Numbered from the stretch's first letter, positions 6,499 to 12,777 are shown. The stretch: 12,777 nucleotides of DNA from Segetibacter sp. (GCA_030146445.1 JASLBT010000126.1:1-12777); one strand, 5' to 3'. Notes: a model not told the origin generated them from the letters alone. Made by a program: numbers and translations.

Positions 6499-6954
6499 TT
6501 ACCGGAGCACTTTCTTACGCTCCATGAGTACAAACTGGTCTTTCGCTTTAAGCGAATGGCGCGGTTTCCCGATCGCTGAAAAGAGCTGCTCTAGTATGTT
6601 GGTCAACCCGGATAAGGTAACTGGCTTTATCAGATAGAAGTCTGCCTGCTCGTTGTAGCAGATATCGATGTCGCGCATGTTATGAGATGTTGAATATACG
6701 ATGACCCATGTTGTTTTGAGAACAGGGTTTTGGCGTATCTGCTTCAGGCATTCAACCCCATTCCTTACTGGCATGTTCAGGTCCAGGAAGATCAACTCAG
6801 GCGCGGGATTCGTCTTCAGGTAATTTATGCATTGTCCGCCATCTGTGACGTGAGATACCTTGTAACAAGAGATGATCTTTGAAATACCTTCATTGAGGAA
6901 ATCAGCATCGTCTTTATCATCATCTGCTATCAAAATACTAATGTATGGGTTCAT
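6499..6954 (-). CDS. Single-domain (CheY/Rcp1-like) response regulator
   Basis: The 151-residue protein is a lone receiver domain with no DNA-binding or enzymatic output domain. Receiver residues are in place: the acidic cluster D11-D12-D13 after strand 1 (ILIADDD), the phospho-acceptor Asp58 in IFLDLNMPVRNG, Ser88 in VIVYSTS at the Thr/Ser switch position, and the conserved Lys110 in YLIKP. The LDLNMPxxNG and STSxxxxDI patterns place it with the Rcp1-type stand-alone regulators that in many bacteria accept phosphate from phytochrome-like or hybrid histidine kinases. About 30 residues after the receiver core form a Lys/Arg-rich tail (KPRHSLKAKDQFVLMERKK). No kinase gene is adjacent, so its partner is unknown. 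The ATG at 6954 gives the normal receiver N-terminus. An AT-rich leader follows upstream. Confidence 0.92.
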   Translation of the reverse strand: MNPYISILIADDDKDDADFLNEGISKIISCYKVSHVTDGGQCINYLKTNPAPELIFLDLNMPVRNGVECLKQIRQNPVLKTTWVIVYSTSHNMRDIDICYNEQADFYLIKPVTLSGLTNILEQLFSAIGKPRHSLKAKDQFVLMERKKVLR

Positions 6955-7322
6955 AGAATTTTTTCATTTTTACGATTAAGATGAAAATTTCTTTGTTACC
7001 ATCTATAATCATTGTGATGCATTTTAGTTCGGATAAATAGTAGAAAAATATACTTGTGACACTATTCATTGCAGGTTAAGGCGAATAACATCTGCTGTTC
7101 ACCGTTCACTTTAATGAATTAAGTGTAACGATGATTTAATTACGTTTTGGAGCAACACAGGGGCGTTATTTATACAAGCTGGTTCAACACCCTCCGGCAG
7201 CCTGGGGAGCCTCACCAGGCTTGGTGACATAAAAAATGCGAACCTTATCAATTTCAATAATGGTTGTTGTAATTGTTCACTGCTATATTATCCAGATTAT
7301 CCATCCAGAGCCCAGGCAATAG
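6955..7322. other. Gene-free AT-rich spacer upstream of the response regulator
   Basis: No intact gene is visible. The part next to 6954 is very AT-rich and should contain the response-regulator promoter, but I cannot place boxes confidently. From about 7115 to 7350 one plus-strand frame without an ATG stays open (it contains GSTPSGSLGSLTRLGD and NCSLLYYPDYPSRAQA), then ends in the next feature's area in another frame. It may be part of the same decayed gene, or chance. Confidence 0.45.
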
Positions 7323-7343
7323 GTTACTACGTCCGATCTGTTC

Positions 7344-7424
7344 AGCGAATGTGACATGTTCGTGTTTGCCAACTTTCCAAAAATCGATAACAAGTCCATC
7401 ATGCGTTCTAAGATTTATGAAGCT
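7344..7424 (+). repeat. Diverged repeat, copy 1
   Basis: It encodes SECDMFVFANFPKIDNKSIM followed by RSKIYEA in the same frame as copy 2 (7461-7553). Copy 2 is 12 nt (four codons) longer through in-frame insertions. The best-conserved part is the end, TAAGATTTATGAAGC. Confidence 0.4.
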
Positions 7425-7460
7425 TGATAAACCCATCGGGATACATTAATTAATGATAAA

Positions 7461-7553
7461 AGCGAGAGTGAAATCCTCCCGGTGTTTCTAACAATAAAGG
7501 GCGAACCGGATCCGAAAGGTGTTCCCATCAAAGGTAATAAGATTTATGGAGCA
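7461..7553 (+). repeat. Diverged repeat, copy 2
   Basis: It encodes SESEILPVFLTIKGEPDPKG followed by VPIKGNKIYGA, the counterpart of copy 1 at 7344-7424. The frame continues uninterrupted to the TAA at 7629. Confidence 0.4.
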
Positions 7554-7765
7554 CGTATAATTCTTAACTTAAAAATAGTAAAAACAACACAATATAATCA
7601 CTTGATAATCAGGTGCTCTGCTCCCGAATAACAAAAAGAGGTTTGATGTTTAACCATCTATCTGGTAAATCAACGATACCAGTGCGATTTCCACAATGAC
7701 GTACAGCAGGATTGATTACTTCAACAACAATTGATACATAACATCAGTGAAATTTCATGCGCGTT

Positions 7766-8743
7766 TTAGCTGACGGGGTTAGTTGCGGGTAAGGGCATGA
7801 ATTCAAACTCGTCGAGCCGGTCCATTTCCAGGATAGTTTTGCTGTCGTCTTCACTACGGTGATACATAACCTTAAATTTCGCACCAAACACGAATTCTGT
7901 TGCCAGGTAAGAAGTTCGTGATACAACAATGTTTGAGAAACTTTCGTCAAAGGCTTTAACAAACACCAGGATCTCTGCACTGGCATTTAAGAGGTCTTCT
8001 TTGCTAAGATTATAAAAGGGACTATTCTCATTAATAGCATGAACAACCGTCCAGTTAAAAGTTAACGTGTTCACCTTTGCGATTTCCACCGGCATATTAA
8101 AAAACTTGTTTTCTGTTATACCGTCTTCAGTCACTTTCATTGCGAGCGTAAGTTTGACCTCTGCTTCGGTTAGATGATTATTTTTATATGGAGCCATTCT
8201 GACCATTACGGCAACCCCGTTTTTGTATGGGCTAAACAGCGCGTTTCTGCTGTACTTCAGATAAGCCTGGGGTCGCGCAAAACGGCCGTACAGCAAACCT
8301 GTGGCAAGTGCAAAGCTCAGAAGTCCCAACATCGCTTCAATGGCAGCTACCATACTGGTCATGATCCCGATCGGGTTAATACGGCCATAACCTACAGTGG
8401 TAAACGTTTGTGCACTAAAAAAGAAAACTTCACCAAAGTTGTGCAGGGCGGAGCCAATGATAACGCCACCGAGGTGTTCTATACCAATCAAGAGGTAGAT
8501 AGATGAAAATGCAACGTTGATGATGACGAAGAACAGGAAAATAATGAGCAAAAATTTCCAGCGTTTAATTGCAAGCAATTCATGGTAGATGCTAAAGCGT
8601 TCGAAGAGTCCAATTCCACGCACCACGCGGTTCGGGGTGCCATCTTTCGAATAAAATCTCCCACCGCTAAAAGAACTGTTGCTGCCAAATCCTGTTTCTT
8701 CTGTTGTAGTTGCTTTGTTATTCAGTTTTTTCAGTAACGACAT
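7766..8743 (-). CDS. KirBac-type inward-rectifier potassium channel
   Basis: The 325-residue protein has the complete architecture of a prokaryotic inward rectifier: a polar N-terminus (1-45), an amphipathic slide helix (about 46-61, LFERFSIYHELLAIKRW), TM1 (about 63-86), a pore helix with the K+ selectivity filter TVGYG (116-120), TM2 (about 127-153) and a cytoplasmic immunoglobulin-like C-terminal domain of about 170 residues. The signature ARPQAYLKYSRNALFSPYKNG (156-176) at the start of the cytoplasmic domain is typical of Kir channels, and it ends with the beta-rich FGAKFKVMYHRSEDDSKTILEMD. It should form a K+-selective tetramer in the inner membrane. KirBac channels are known to respond to anionic lipids and pH; nothing specific about gating can be read here. 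The gene stands alone, divergent from the flippase, with a 161-bp spacer between. No terminator is obvious downstream. Confidence 0.93.
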   Translation of the reverse strand: MSLLKKLNNKATTTEETGFGSNSSFSGGRFYSKDGTPNRVVRGIGLFERFSIYHELLAIKRWKFLLIIFLFFVIINVAFSSIYLLIGIEHLGGVIIGSALHNFGEVFFFSAQTFTTVGYGRINPIGIMTSMVAAIEAMLGLLSFALATGLLYGRFARPQAYLKYSRNALFSPYKNGVAVMVRMAPYKNNHLTEAEVKLTLAMKVTEDGITENKFFNMPVEIAKVNTLTFNWTVVHAINENSPFYNLSKEDLLNASAEILVFVKAFDESFSNIVVSRTSYLATEFVFGAKFKVMYHRSEDDSKTILEMDRLDEFEFMPLPATNPVS

Positions 8744-8904
8744 ACTTCATTATTTCACCTGTTTGGCATTTTTGTAGTTCGATAGGGTGCAAAGCCCGAA
8801 ATCTAATGGTTTGGCGTAAACCCTTACCTTGTGCTGAACGTAGCCTTTAACCAACAGAATTACTAAAGTATTGTATTTTTAGTCATTAACATTCAGCAGT
8901 ATAA

Positions 8905-10200
8905 ATGAGTTTTCAGCAACAGATTGTACAAGGTCTTATATGGAGGGGTTTGTATTTTTTTACCGTTTTGCTGATGAACATATTTATATCAAGGTATTTC
9001 GAAGCAGAAAACGCGGGATGGATATTTTACTTCTGTAATAACCTTTCCTTGCTGTTGCTGGTAGCTGGCTTAACGATGGAAAACGCTGTGAATTATTATG
9101 GCTCGAAAGATCAGATCAGCCGTCATAGCCTTGCCTGGTTTTCATTGATGTGGTCAGGAGTCGTAGCCGTTATAGTAAGTATAGTATTGGTGATCTATTT
9201 TACCTTGATCAGCCCGGCAACATCGGCGGAAATGAACCGATACCTCTTTTATTCGGTTTGCTATATCACCGGAATTCAGCTTACCAGCCTCTTTACCGTC
9301 CTATTTTATTCAATCAGGAACTTCTTCTTGCCCAATGTGCTGATGATTTTACTAAACGTATTATTCATCTTATTCATTCCAAAGCAACACACCATCGGGC
9401 AAACAGGTTCAAGCTTAATGATCGAGGTTTACTTTGCTTATTTTCTTGTAACCGGGATTTCCCTTGCAACAGCGTTTATTGTTTATCACAAGAGTTGGCA
9501 ACACCTTTTTTTGCCCACGCAATCGGAATACCGGGTGATGGTACGGTACGCAACCGTGGCTCTTGGGGCAAACCTGGTTTTTTTTCTTGTATACCGGTTG
9601 GATTACTGGTTTGTAGAAAAGTTCTGCACCGACGCAGCTTTAGGTAATTATATCCAGGTATCGAAACTTGCCCAGATGCTGCTGATTATACCAACGATTA
9701 TTTCAAGTGTGGTTTTTCCGCATACGGCAAGTGGTAACGAAAGGTCGGTGATAAAAGATAACATCCTCAGAATTGGGCGGTTCACCTCGCTTATTTACCT
9801 GTTGTTGTTCTGCTTTATTTTGATTGCCGGCAAACGGTTGTTCCCACTGGTATTCGGCGAAAGTTATGGTATGATGTATGTGCCCTTTTTACTTATCCTT
9901 CCCGGTATATGGGCACTGAGCAATCTTGCTGTGCTGAGTGCTTACTTTGGCGGTATTAATAAAGTTAGTGTGAACTTTAAAGGTGCGTTGGTAGCACTGC
10001 TGCTCATCCTGGTTCTAGACTCTATTTTTATTCCAACTCACGGCATTACTGCGGCGGCAATAATAAGTTCAGCGGGCTACCTGGTTAATTTTCTGTATTC
10101 CTTTGTTCATATGCGTAAAGAACACCGTATAAGTTTGAGAGATTATTGGACCATTAAAAAAGGGGACATACAATGGCTCAGATCCTTGACGCAGTCTTAA
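8905..10200 (+). CDS. Wzx-like polysaccharide/oligosaccharide flippase
   Basis: This is a 431-residue, very hydrophobic membrane protein with about 12 predicted transmembrane segments (among them 13-30, 38-58, 77-104, 113-136, 142-158, 174-194, 212-231, 255-273, 293-309, 322-346, 358-376 and 378-401). It belongs to the MOP-superfamily polysaccharide exporters that flip lipid-linked glycans across the inner membrane. Supporting marks are the amphipathic start QQQIVQGLIWRGLYFFT, the RLDYWFVEKF segment (231-240, a charged intramembrane motif common in Wzx proteins) and HGITAAAIISSAGYLVNFLY (379-398) in the last helices. The substrate cannot be told from sequence. Its end overlaps the start of a glycosyltransferase gene by 28 nt, indicating translational coupling and a shared glycan pathway. 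The ATG at 8905 gives the expected cytoplasmic N-terminus. Confidence 0.88.
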   Translation: MSFQQQIVQGLIWRGLYFFTVLLMNIFISRYFEAENAGWIFYFCNNLSLLLLVAGLTMENAVNYYGSKDQISRHSLAWFSLMWSGVVAVIVSIVLVIYFTLISPATSAEMNRYLFYSVCYITGIQLTSLFTVLFYSIRNFFLPNVLMILLNVLFILFIPKQHTIGQTGSSLMIEVYFAYFLVTGISLATAFIVYHKSWQHLFLPTQSEYRVMVRYATVALGANLVFFLVYRLDYWFVEKFCTDAALGNYIQVSKLAQMLLIIPTIISSVVFPHTASGNERSVIKDNILRIGRFTSLIYLLLFCFILIAGKRLFPLVFGESYGMMYVPFLLILPGIWALSNLAVLSAYFGGINKVSVNFKGALVALLLILVLDSIFIPTHGITAAAIISSAGYLVNFLYSFVHMRKEHRISLRDYWTIKKGDIQWLRSLTQS

Positions 10201-11393
10201 ACAAGGTTGACTTTCCTCACAAGGAGTATGTGCTGGTATTACCCGGGTGGTATCCCACGTGGCTTGATCCTTACCCCGGTGATTTTAACCAGCGACAGGT
10301 TCTCGCAGCAGGATTGCATTTATCCCAGTTGGTACTTTATATCGGTAAAGATACCAGCGGAGCGATCACGTCGGTAGAAACAAGAGTGAATCAGTTGAGT
10401 GAAAAAGTTACCGAGATCCTGGTAGTTTATCCCGGATCAAGTATCGGTATGCTGGAGCCACTACGTTCGAACTACACTTTTTTCAAGTTACTGATCCGAT
10501 ACAGTTCGGCAATCAGGAAGAAGTGGGGTAGGCCCCTGCTGTTGCATAGTTATATTGTCATACGTGGCGGCTTGGCGGGCTGGCTGATGTCGATCAAGTG
10601 GAACCTTCAACTGGTGCTCTCCGAACATTGGACAATTTATGATCCGGAAGATCCCGGATTTCTCGAAAAAAGAAATCCCATCTTTCAATCGGCCGTGAGA
10701 TTGGTCTTTCAACGCGTCATCCGTTTTATACCGGTCACAAGAAATCTTGGGGTTCAGGCGTCAAAAATATTGAAAGAGGTTCCTGTTCGGGTTATTCCCA
10801 ACGTGGTAGATACGAGCCTTTTTTACTGGTCAAAACGCGCCGCGGCTGCAGATCAGCACTTTCGTTTCATTCATGTATCTACCATGACTTACCAGAAAAA
10901 TGCTATTGGCATTTTGAAGACGTTTAACCGGTTCAGGGAACGGCACCTGAACTGCAGCTTGTTGATGGTCGGCCCCTATCCAGCGGAGGTTTTGGAATAC
11001 GCAAAAAAACTGCGATGCTCAGAGCGTATTTTTTTTTCGGGCCCGATCACTTACCGTGAGGTAGCATCCTTGCTAAGGGAATCTGATGCGCTGGTGTTGT
11101 TTAGCAGGTATGAAAATTTACCATGCGTTATACTGGAAGCACTTTGCTGCGGAGTTCCTGTGATCAGCACCAGAGTGGGCGGCATACCTGAAGTAATTGA
11201 TGAAACAAATGGGATTTTGATAGATAGTGAAAATGAGCAGCAGCTGGAACGTGCTTTAAACAGAATGCTAAACCATCACAACGATTACAACCCCGGGGCC
11301 ATCGCGCAGCGGGCCTCCGAACATTACAGCCCTGAGAGCGTGGGAAAACAAATAAAAGAAGTGTATGAAGAGTTACTGCATAGGCGGCTTTAA
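10173..11393 (+). CDS. GT4-family glycosyltransferase
   Basis: The 406-residue protein has a GT-B fold of the GT4 (glycogen-phosphorylase/WaaG-like) group, retaining transferases that use nucleotide sugars. The first domain starts with VLVLPGWYPTWLDPYPGDFN (20-39), the glycine-bearing loop after strand 1; LLLHSYIVIRGGLAGW and LVLSEHWTIYD (148-157) follow. The C-terminal donor domain begins near 206 (VRVIPNVVDTSLF) and holds RFIHVSTMTYQKN, the EX7E motif ENLPCVILE (E314, E322) in LFSRYENLPCVILEALCCGVPVISTRVGG, and GIPEVIDETNGILI. It has no membrane segment and probably acts on a lipid-linked acceptor at the inner membrane. The ATG at 10173 lies inside the flippase gene; a GTG at 10230 would avoid the overlap, but would cut off the residues before the first strand. 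The gene ends 4 nt into the convergent ACBP gene. Confidence 0.93.
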   Translation: MAQILDAVLNKVDFPHKEYVLVLPGWYPTWLDPYPGDFNQRQVLAAGLHLSQLVLYIGKDTSGAITSVETRVNQLSEKVTEILVVYPGSSIGMLEPLRSNYTFFKLLIRYSSAIRKKWGRPLLLHSYIVIRGGLAGWLMSIKWNLQLVLSEHWTIYDPEDPGFLEKRNPIFQSAVRLVFQRVIRFIPVTRNLGVQASKILKEVPVRVIPNVVDTSLFYWSKRAAAADQHFRFIHVSTMTYQKNAIGILKTFNRFRERHLNCSLLMVGPYPAEVLEYAKKLRCSERIFFSGPITYREVASLLRESDALVLFSRYENLPCVILEALCCGVPVISTRVGGIPEVIDETNGILIDSENEQQLERALNRMLNHHNDYNPGAIAQRASEHYSPESVGKQIKEVYEELLHRRL

Positions 11394-11647
11394 TTCTTTA
11401 GTTTATTCACCAGCCGGATATAGTCGTTCTGCGCTTCCTGTTGCGTTTTGCCTTTCAGAGCGGACCATGCCTCATATTTTGCTTTTGCAACAAAGTCGAA
11501 AGGATTTTCAGGCGGGCCCACATTTACATCTCCAAGGGTCGACTGCTTATACAGCGAATACAACTGTAGCAGGGTTTCATTACTCGGTTTCTGACCAAGC
11601 CTTTCACTTTCTTTAACTGCTTTTTCAAATAGCGACAACACTTCCAT
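11390..11647 (-). CDS. Acyl-CoA-binding protein (ACBP)
   Basis: From the ATG at 11647 the product is 85 residues, the standard ACBP length. Its four-helix family signature is visible: LLQLYSLYKQSTLGDVN (26-42), where Y33 and K34 match the ligand-binding YKQ; the NPFDFVAKAKYEAWSALKGK stretch (48-67), matching the GKAKWxAW block; and EAQNDYIRLVNKL (71-83) with the binding Tyr76. ACBPs bind long-chain acyl-CoA esters in the cytosol and buffer or deliver them to lipid synthesis. An upstream ATG at 11725 would add 26 residues unlike the family, so the shorter start is preferred. A TATTTTCG box at 11670-11677 (minus strand) resembles a -7 promoter element close to this start. The gene's stop codon overlaps the convergent glycosyltransferase stop (the shared bases are 11390-11393). 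Confidence 0.9.
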   Translation of the reverse strand: MEVLSLFEKAVKESERLGQKPSNETLLQLYSLYKQSTLGDVNVGPPENPFDFVAKAKYEAWSALKGKTQQEAQNDYIRLVNKLKN

Positions 11648-11987
11648 ACAATTAAAATATTTTTCAGGTCGAAAATAGGGAATTCTATCACGAACCTTTC
11701 GAAGTTTTATCAACAGCAGTTGCAACCGCCGAAGTGAGAAGGACGCTTTGCCTGGTAGTCAAGAAAGGGCACCCTTTTATGCTTTCAGCCATGTAGCCGC
11801 TGCACGGTTAAAATGTGCGTACGATGGTAGATGTGGCAGGCCAAGCTAAATAAAAGATAGATTTGCGCCCGGAAACCCCCATCCATCGCTGAGAAAACTA
11901 AACCAGGTGAGGGCCATGTTTGCAATCACAAGGGCAAGCCTGCAGGCGATCAGGCGCAGTCCATAAAGACTTTAAGGCGGGAATACT
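11648..11987. other. Spacer between divergent ACBP and SRPBCC-like genes
   Basis: No convincing gene lies in these 340 bp. A minus-strand frame from ATG at 11792 to TGA at 11688 would give a 34-residue peptide (MAESIKGCPFLTTRQS, then a Ser/Ala/Val-rich part) in the direction of ACBP. A plus-strand ATG at 11916 would give a 16-residue peptide ending at TAA 11964-11966. Both are too short to judge by sequence. A plausible plus-strand promoter is listed separately. Confidence 0.45.
11832..11866 (+). promoter_or_regulatory. Bacteroidota-type promoter for the SRPBCC-like gene
   Basis: TAGATTTG at 11858-11865 is a perfect match to the Bacteroidota -7 consensus TAnnTTTG and is followed by CGCCC. 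The -33 side is weaker: TGTG at 11832-11835, 22 nt upstream. Start of transcription near 11872 would leave an untranslated leader of about 115 nt before the ATG at 11988. Confidence 0.45.
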
Positions 11988-12491
11988 ATGAGATATATAA
12001 AGCTTGCTATTATCAGCGTACTTGTGCTCTTCTTTCTACTGACAGGCATCTCGTTGCTCATTCCTTCTACAATTGTCATCTCTCGTTCGGTTAATATCCA
12101 GCGCAAACCGGCAGCTATAATGCCGTTTGTTCAAAACCTCGCCCAATGGGAGTCATGGATCAACGATCACGATTCTACGCAGGTTTCGATGCCGGCAAGG
12201 CAAGGCCACCAGCCACCCATCCTCATGATTGGTCAAACCATGGTGCAACTTGTATCGGCAGACAGCACGGAGGTAAAAACAACATGGGGAACAAATAAAG
12301 GCAGGAGCATGGATGCTTCCTTTTTTGTGTTACCACGCGAAGATGGTTCATCAACACTGCAATGGCGTTTTATCCAACAGTTGAAGTGGTACCCCTGGGA
12401 AAAGTTTTCGTCTGTCGCTGCCGAGAAAGTGCTGGGCCCATACATGGAACACAAATTACAACAACTGAAAGCAGTGGCAGAAAGTGAATAA
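11988..12491 (+). CDS. Membrane-anchored SRPBCC-like (polyketide-cyclase-type fold) protein
   Basis: The 167-residue protein has one N-terminal membrane segment (about 5-26, LAIISVLVLFFLLTGISLLI) and then a soluble domain that resembles the START/SRPBCC helix-grip fold: a first strand TIVISRSVNIQRKPAAIMPFV (28-48) and the characteristic NLAQWESW (50-57), as in Bacteroidota 'SRPBCC family' proteins where this region reads V-x-D-x-x-x-W-x-x-W. Later strands include STEVKTTWGTN, SMDASFFVLP and STLQWRFIQQ, and a C-terminal helix (142-164, SVAAEKVLGPYMEHKLQQLK) closes the fold. Proteins of this group bind hydrophobic ligands; the ligand and role of this one are unknown. The ATG at 11988 is the only start that keeps the whole membrane segment. 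Confidence 0.8.
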   Translation: MRYIKLAIISVLVLFFLLTGISLLIPSTIVISRSVNIQRKPAAIMPFVQNLAQWESWINDHDSTQVSMPARQGHQPPILMIGQTMVQLVSADSTEVKTTWGTNKGRSMDASFFVLPREDGSSTLQWRFIQQLKWYPWEKFSSVAAEKVLGPYMEHKLQQLKAVAESE

Positions 12492-12516
12492 TAAACGAAC
12501 GGAATTATTGAAACAG

Positions 12517-12548
12517 GCAATAGGCTTCCTGTTCCGGAAGCCTATTGC
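12517..12548. terminator. Perfect 13-bp hairpin, likely bidirectional terminator
   Basis: GCAATAGGCTTCC (12517-12529) pairs perfectly with GGAAGCCTATTGC (12536-12548) around the loop TGTTCC. It sits between the convergent SRPBCC-like gene (ends 12491) and the minus-strand gene ending at 12565. Neither strand has a real T-tract after the stem (the minus strand continues CCTGTTTC), so termination is inferred mainly from position and stem strength. Confidence 0.65.
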
Positions 12549-12564
12549 AGGTAAAGGTGATCAC

Positions 12565-12777
12565 TTAGATATAAATGGTATGAACACCGGCCCCCGATCC
12601 TTTACTGCCCACGCCGCTTGTTCCGGCTGAAAAAGTAAGGCTGCTCGAATTGAAGGTGATGTTAAAGCTCGCTGTAGGCGTTGCCCAACCATAGGCCCAG
12701 GCCATCTTTGAAAGGGAATAGCGACTAAGGGAATTATTGGCCCATCTTGCACTTGCCGAACCTGCACTCATCCAGGC
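12565..12777 (-). CDS. C-terminal end of an unknown, probably exported protein (5' part outside the window)
   Basis: A minus-strand frame enters from the right edge and ends at TAA (12565-12567), giving the last 70 residues of a longer protein. The piece is rich in Ser, Ala, Gly, Thr and Asn with alternating patterns (MSAGSASARWANNSLSRYSL, then ATPTASFNITFNSSSLTFSA and a Gly/Ser-rich tail ending VHTIYI), which suggests a beta-rich extracellular or virion-like structural protein. I do not recognise the family. The frame shifted by one base over the same stretch has a stop just upstream, so it is not the gene that crosses the edge. The start cannot be given. Confidence 0.6.
   Translation of the reverse strand, partial: AWMSAGSASARWANNSLSRYSLSKMAWAYGWATPTASFNITFNSSSLTFSAGTSGVGSKGSGAGVHTIYI

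Larger units (their letters stand above)
7323..7631 (+). pseudogene. Probable remnant of a gene with internal repeats, interrupted by two stop codons
   Basis: One plus-strand frame runs from after TAG (7320-7322) to TAA (7629-7631), broken only by consecutive TGA and TAA at 7425-7430. No ATG precedes it. The parts before and after the stops are similar: SECDMFVFANF...IDNKSIMRSKIYEA (7344-7424) and SESEILPVFLTI...PDPKGVPIKGNKIYGA (7461-7553). The copies share AGCGA, GTGTTT and TAAGATTTATG(A/G)AGC, and the 15-nt match is offset by exactly 129 nt (43 codons). Among aligned codons most differences are in third positions of this frame (GAA/GAG, GAC/GAA, AAG/AAA, GCT/GCA), which favours past coding on the plus strand. 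I do not recognise the family. An opposite-strand frame over 7254-7436 is a competing reading but has a stop in the second copy. Confidence 0.35.

Noticed and set aside
7254..7436. 60-codon minus-strand frame in the gene-poor region
   Set aside because: It starts with ATG and looks moderately protein-like, but the homologous second copy has a stop codon in this frame, and differences between copies fit plus-strand third positions better. Kept only as an alternative reading.
8174..8506. 110-codon plus-strand frame opposite the Kir channel
   Set aside because: It is antisense to a channel with an intact selectivity filter; its product has no protein-like features.
8874..8881. TATTTTTA box before the flippase as a promoter
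   Set aside because: It differs from the -7 consensus in the last base, and the only TTT upstream is 24 nt away, too far for confidence.
9150..9647. 165-codon plus-strand frame inside the flippase gene
   Set aside because: It is an out-of-frame shadow of the flippase, rich in Arg/His/Cys and without membrane or domain pattern.
12561..12767. 68-codon minus-strand frame beside the right-edge gene
   Set aside because: Its apparent start is a GTG, a stop lies just upstream, and the neighbouring frame is the one that stays open across the window edge.
1..12777. CRISPR array, tRNA/rRNA, insertion sequence, toxin-antitoxin or phage-defence cassette
   Set aside because: I looked for regularly spaced repeats, clover-leaf arms, transposase or recombinase motifs and paired small genes on both strands and found none that could be supported.

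Overview
The window looks like a chromosomal segment of a Bacteroidota bacterium, most likely of the Chitinophagaceae/Sphingobacteriia type. The evidence is the L28-L33-DUF4295-FtsY gene order, the 'alternative' GlmU-family protein (TIGR03991-like) that is typical of this phylum, AT-rich leaders with few Shine-Dalgarno sequences, and TAnnTTTG-type -7 boxes. The taxonomic call is an inference from gene content. No rRNA, tRNA, CRISPR array, transposase or integrase gene was seen.

Layout. 1-2072 is on the minus strand: an exported, Asn/Arg/Tyr-rich protein of unknown function (cut by the left edge), a doubtful frame-disrupted small ORF, and ornithine aminotransferase (rocD). A 400-bp spacer follows. 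2475-6224 is on the plus strand and is the housekeeping core: rpmB (L28), a zinc-free rpmG (L33), a 57-residue DUF4295 protein, an intrinsic terminator, then ftsY (SRP receptor), a GlmU-like sugar nucleotidyltransferase/acyltransferase and tpiA (triosephosphate isomerase), the last three probably co-transcribed.

6225-7765 is gene-poor. It holds a strong 11-bp hairpin of unknown role, a stand-alone CheY/Rcp1-like response regulator (minus) and about 800 bp without an intact gene. In that last stretch a plus-strand frame (7323-7631) carries two diverged copies of a roughly 25-residue segment separated by two consecutive stop codons. It reads like the remnant of a tandem-repeat gene and is the most unusual signal in the window.

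7766-11393 is envelope-related: a KirBac-type inward-rectifier K+ channel (minus), then divergently a Wzx-like polysaccharide flippase overlapping a GT4 glycosyltransferase by 28 nt, which suggests a coupled glycan export/assembly pair. A small acyl-CoA-binding protein gene (minus) converges on the glycosyltransferase and overlaps it by 4 nt at the stop codons. 11988-12491 (plus) encodes a membrane-anchored SRPBCC-like protein; a perfect 13-bp hairpin separates it from the C-terminal end of a convergent gene that is cut by the right edge.

Overall this is mostly ordinary core genome with small accessory interruptions. No clear, complete, previously undescribed multi-gene system is visible. The best candidates for follow-up are the decayed repeat gene at 7323-7631, the hairpin at 6350-6383, and the flippase/glycosyltransferase/ACBP cluster.
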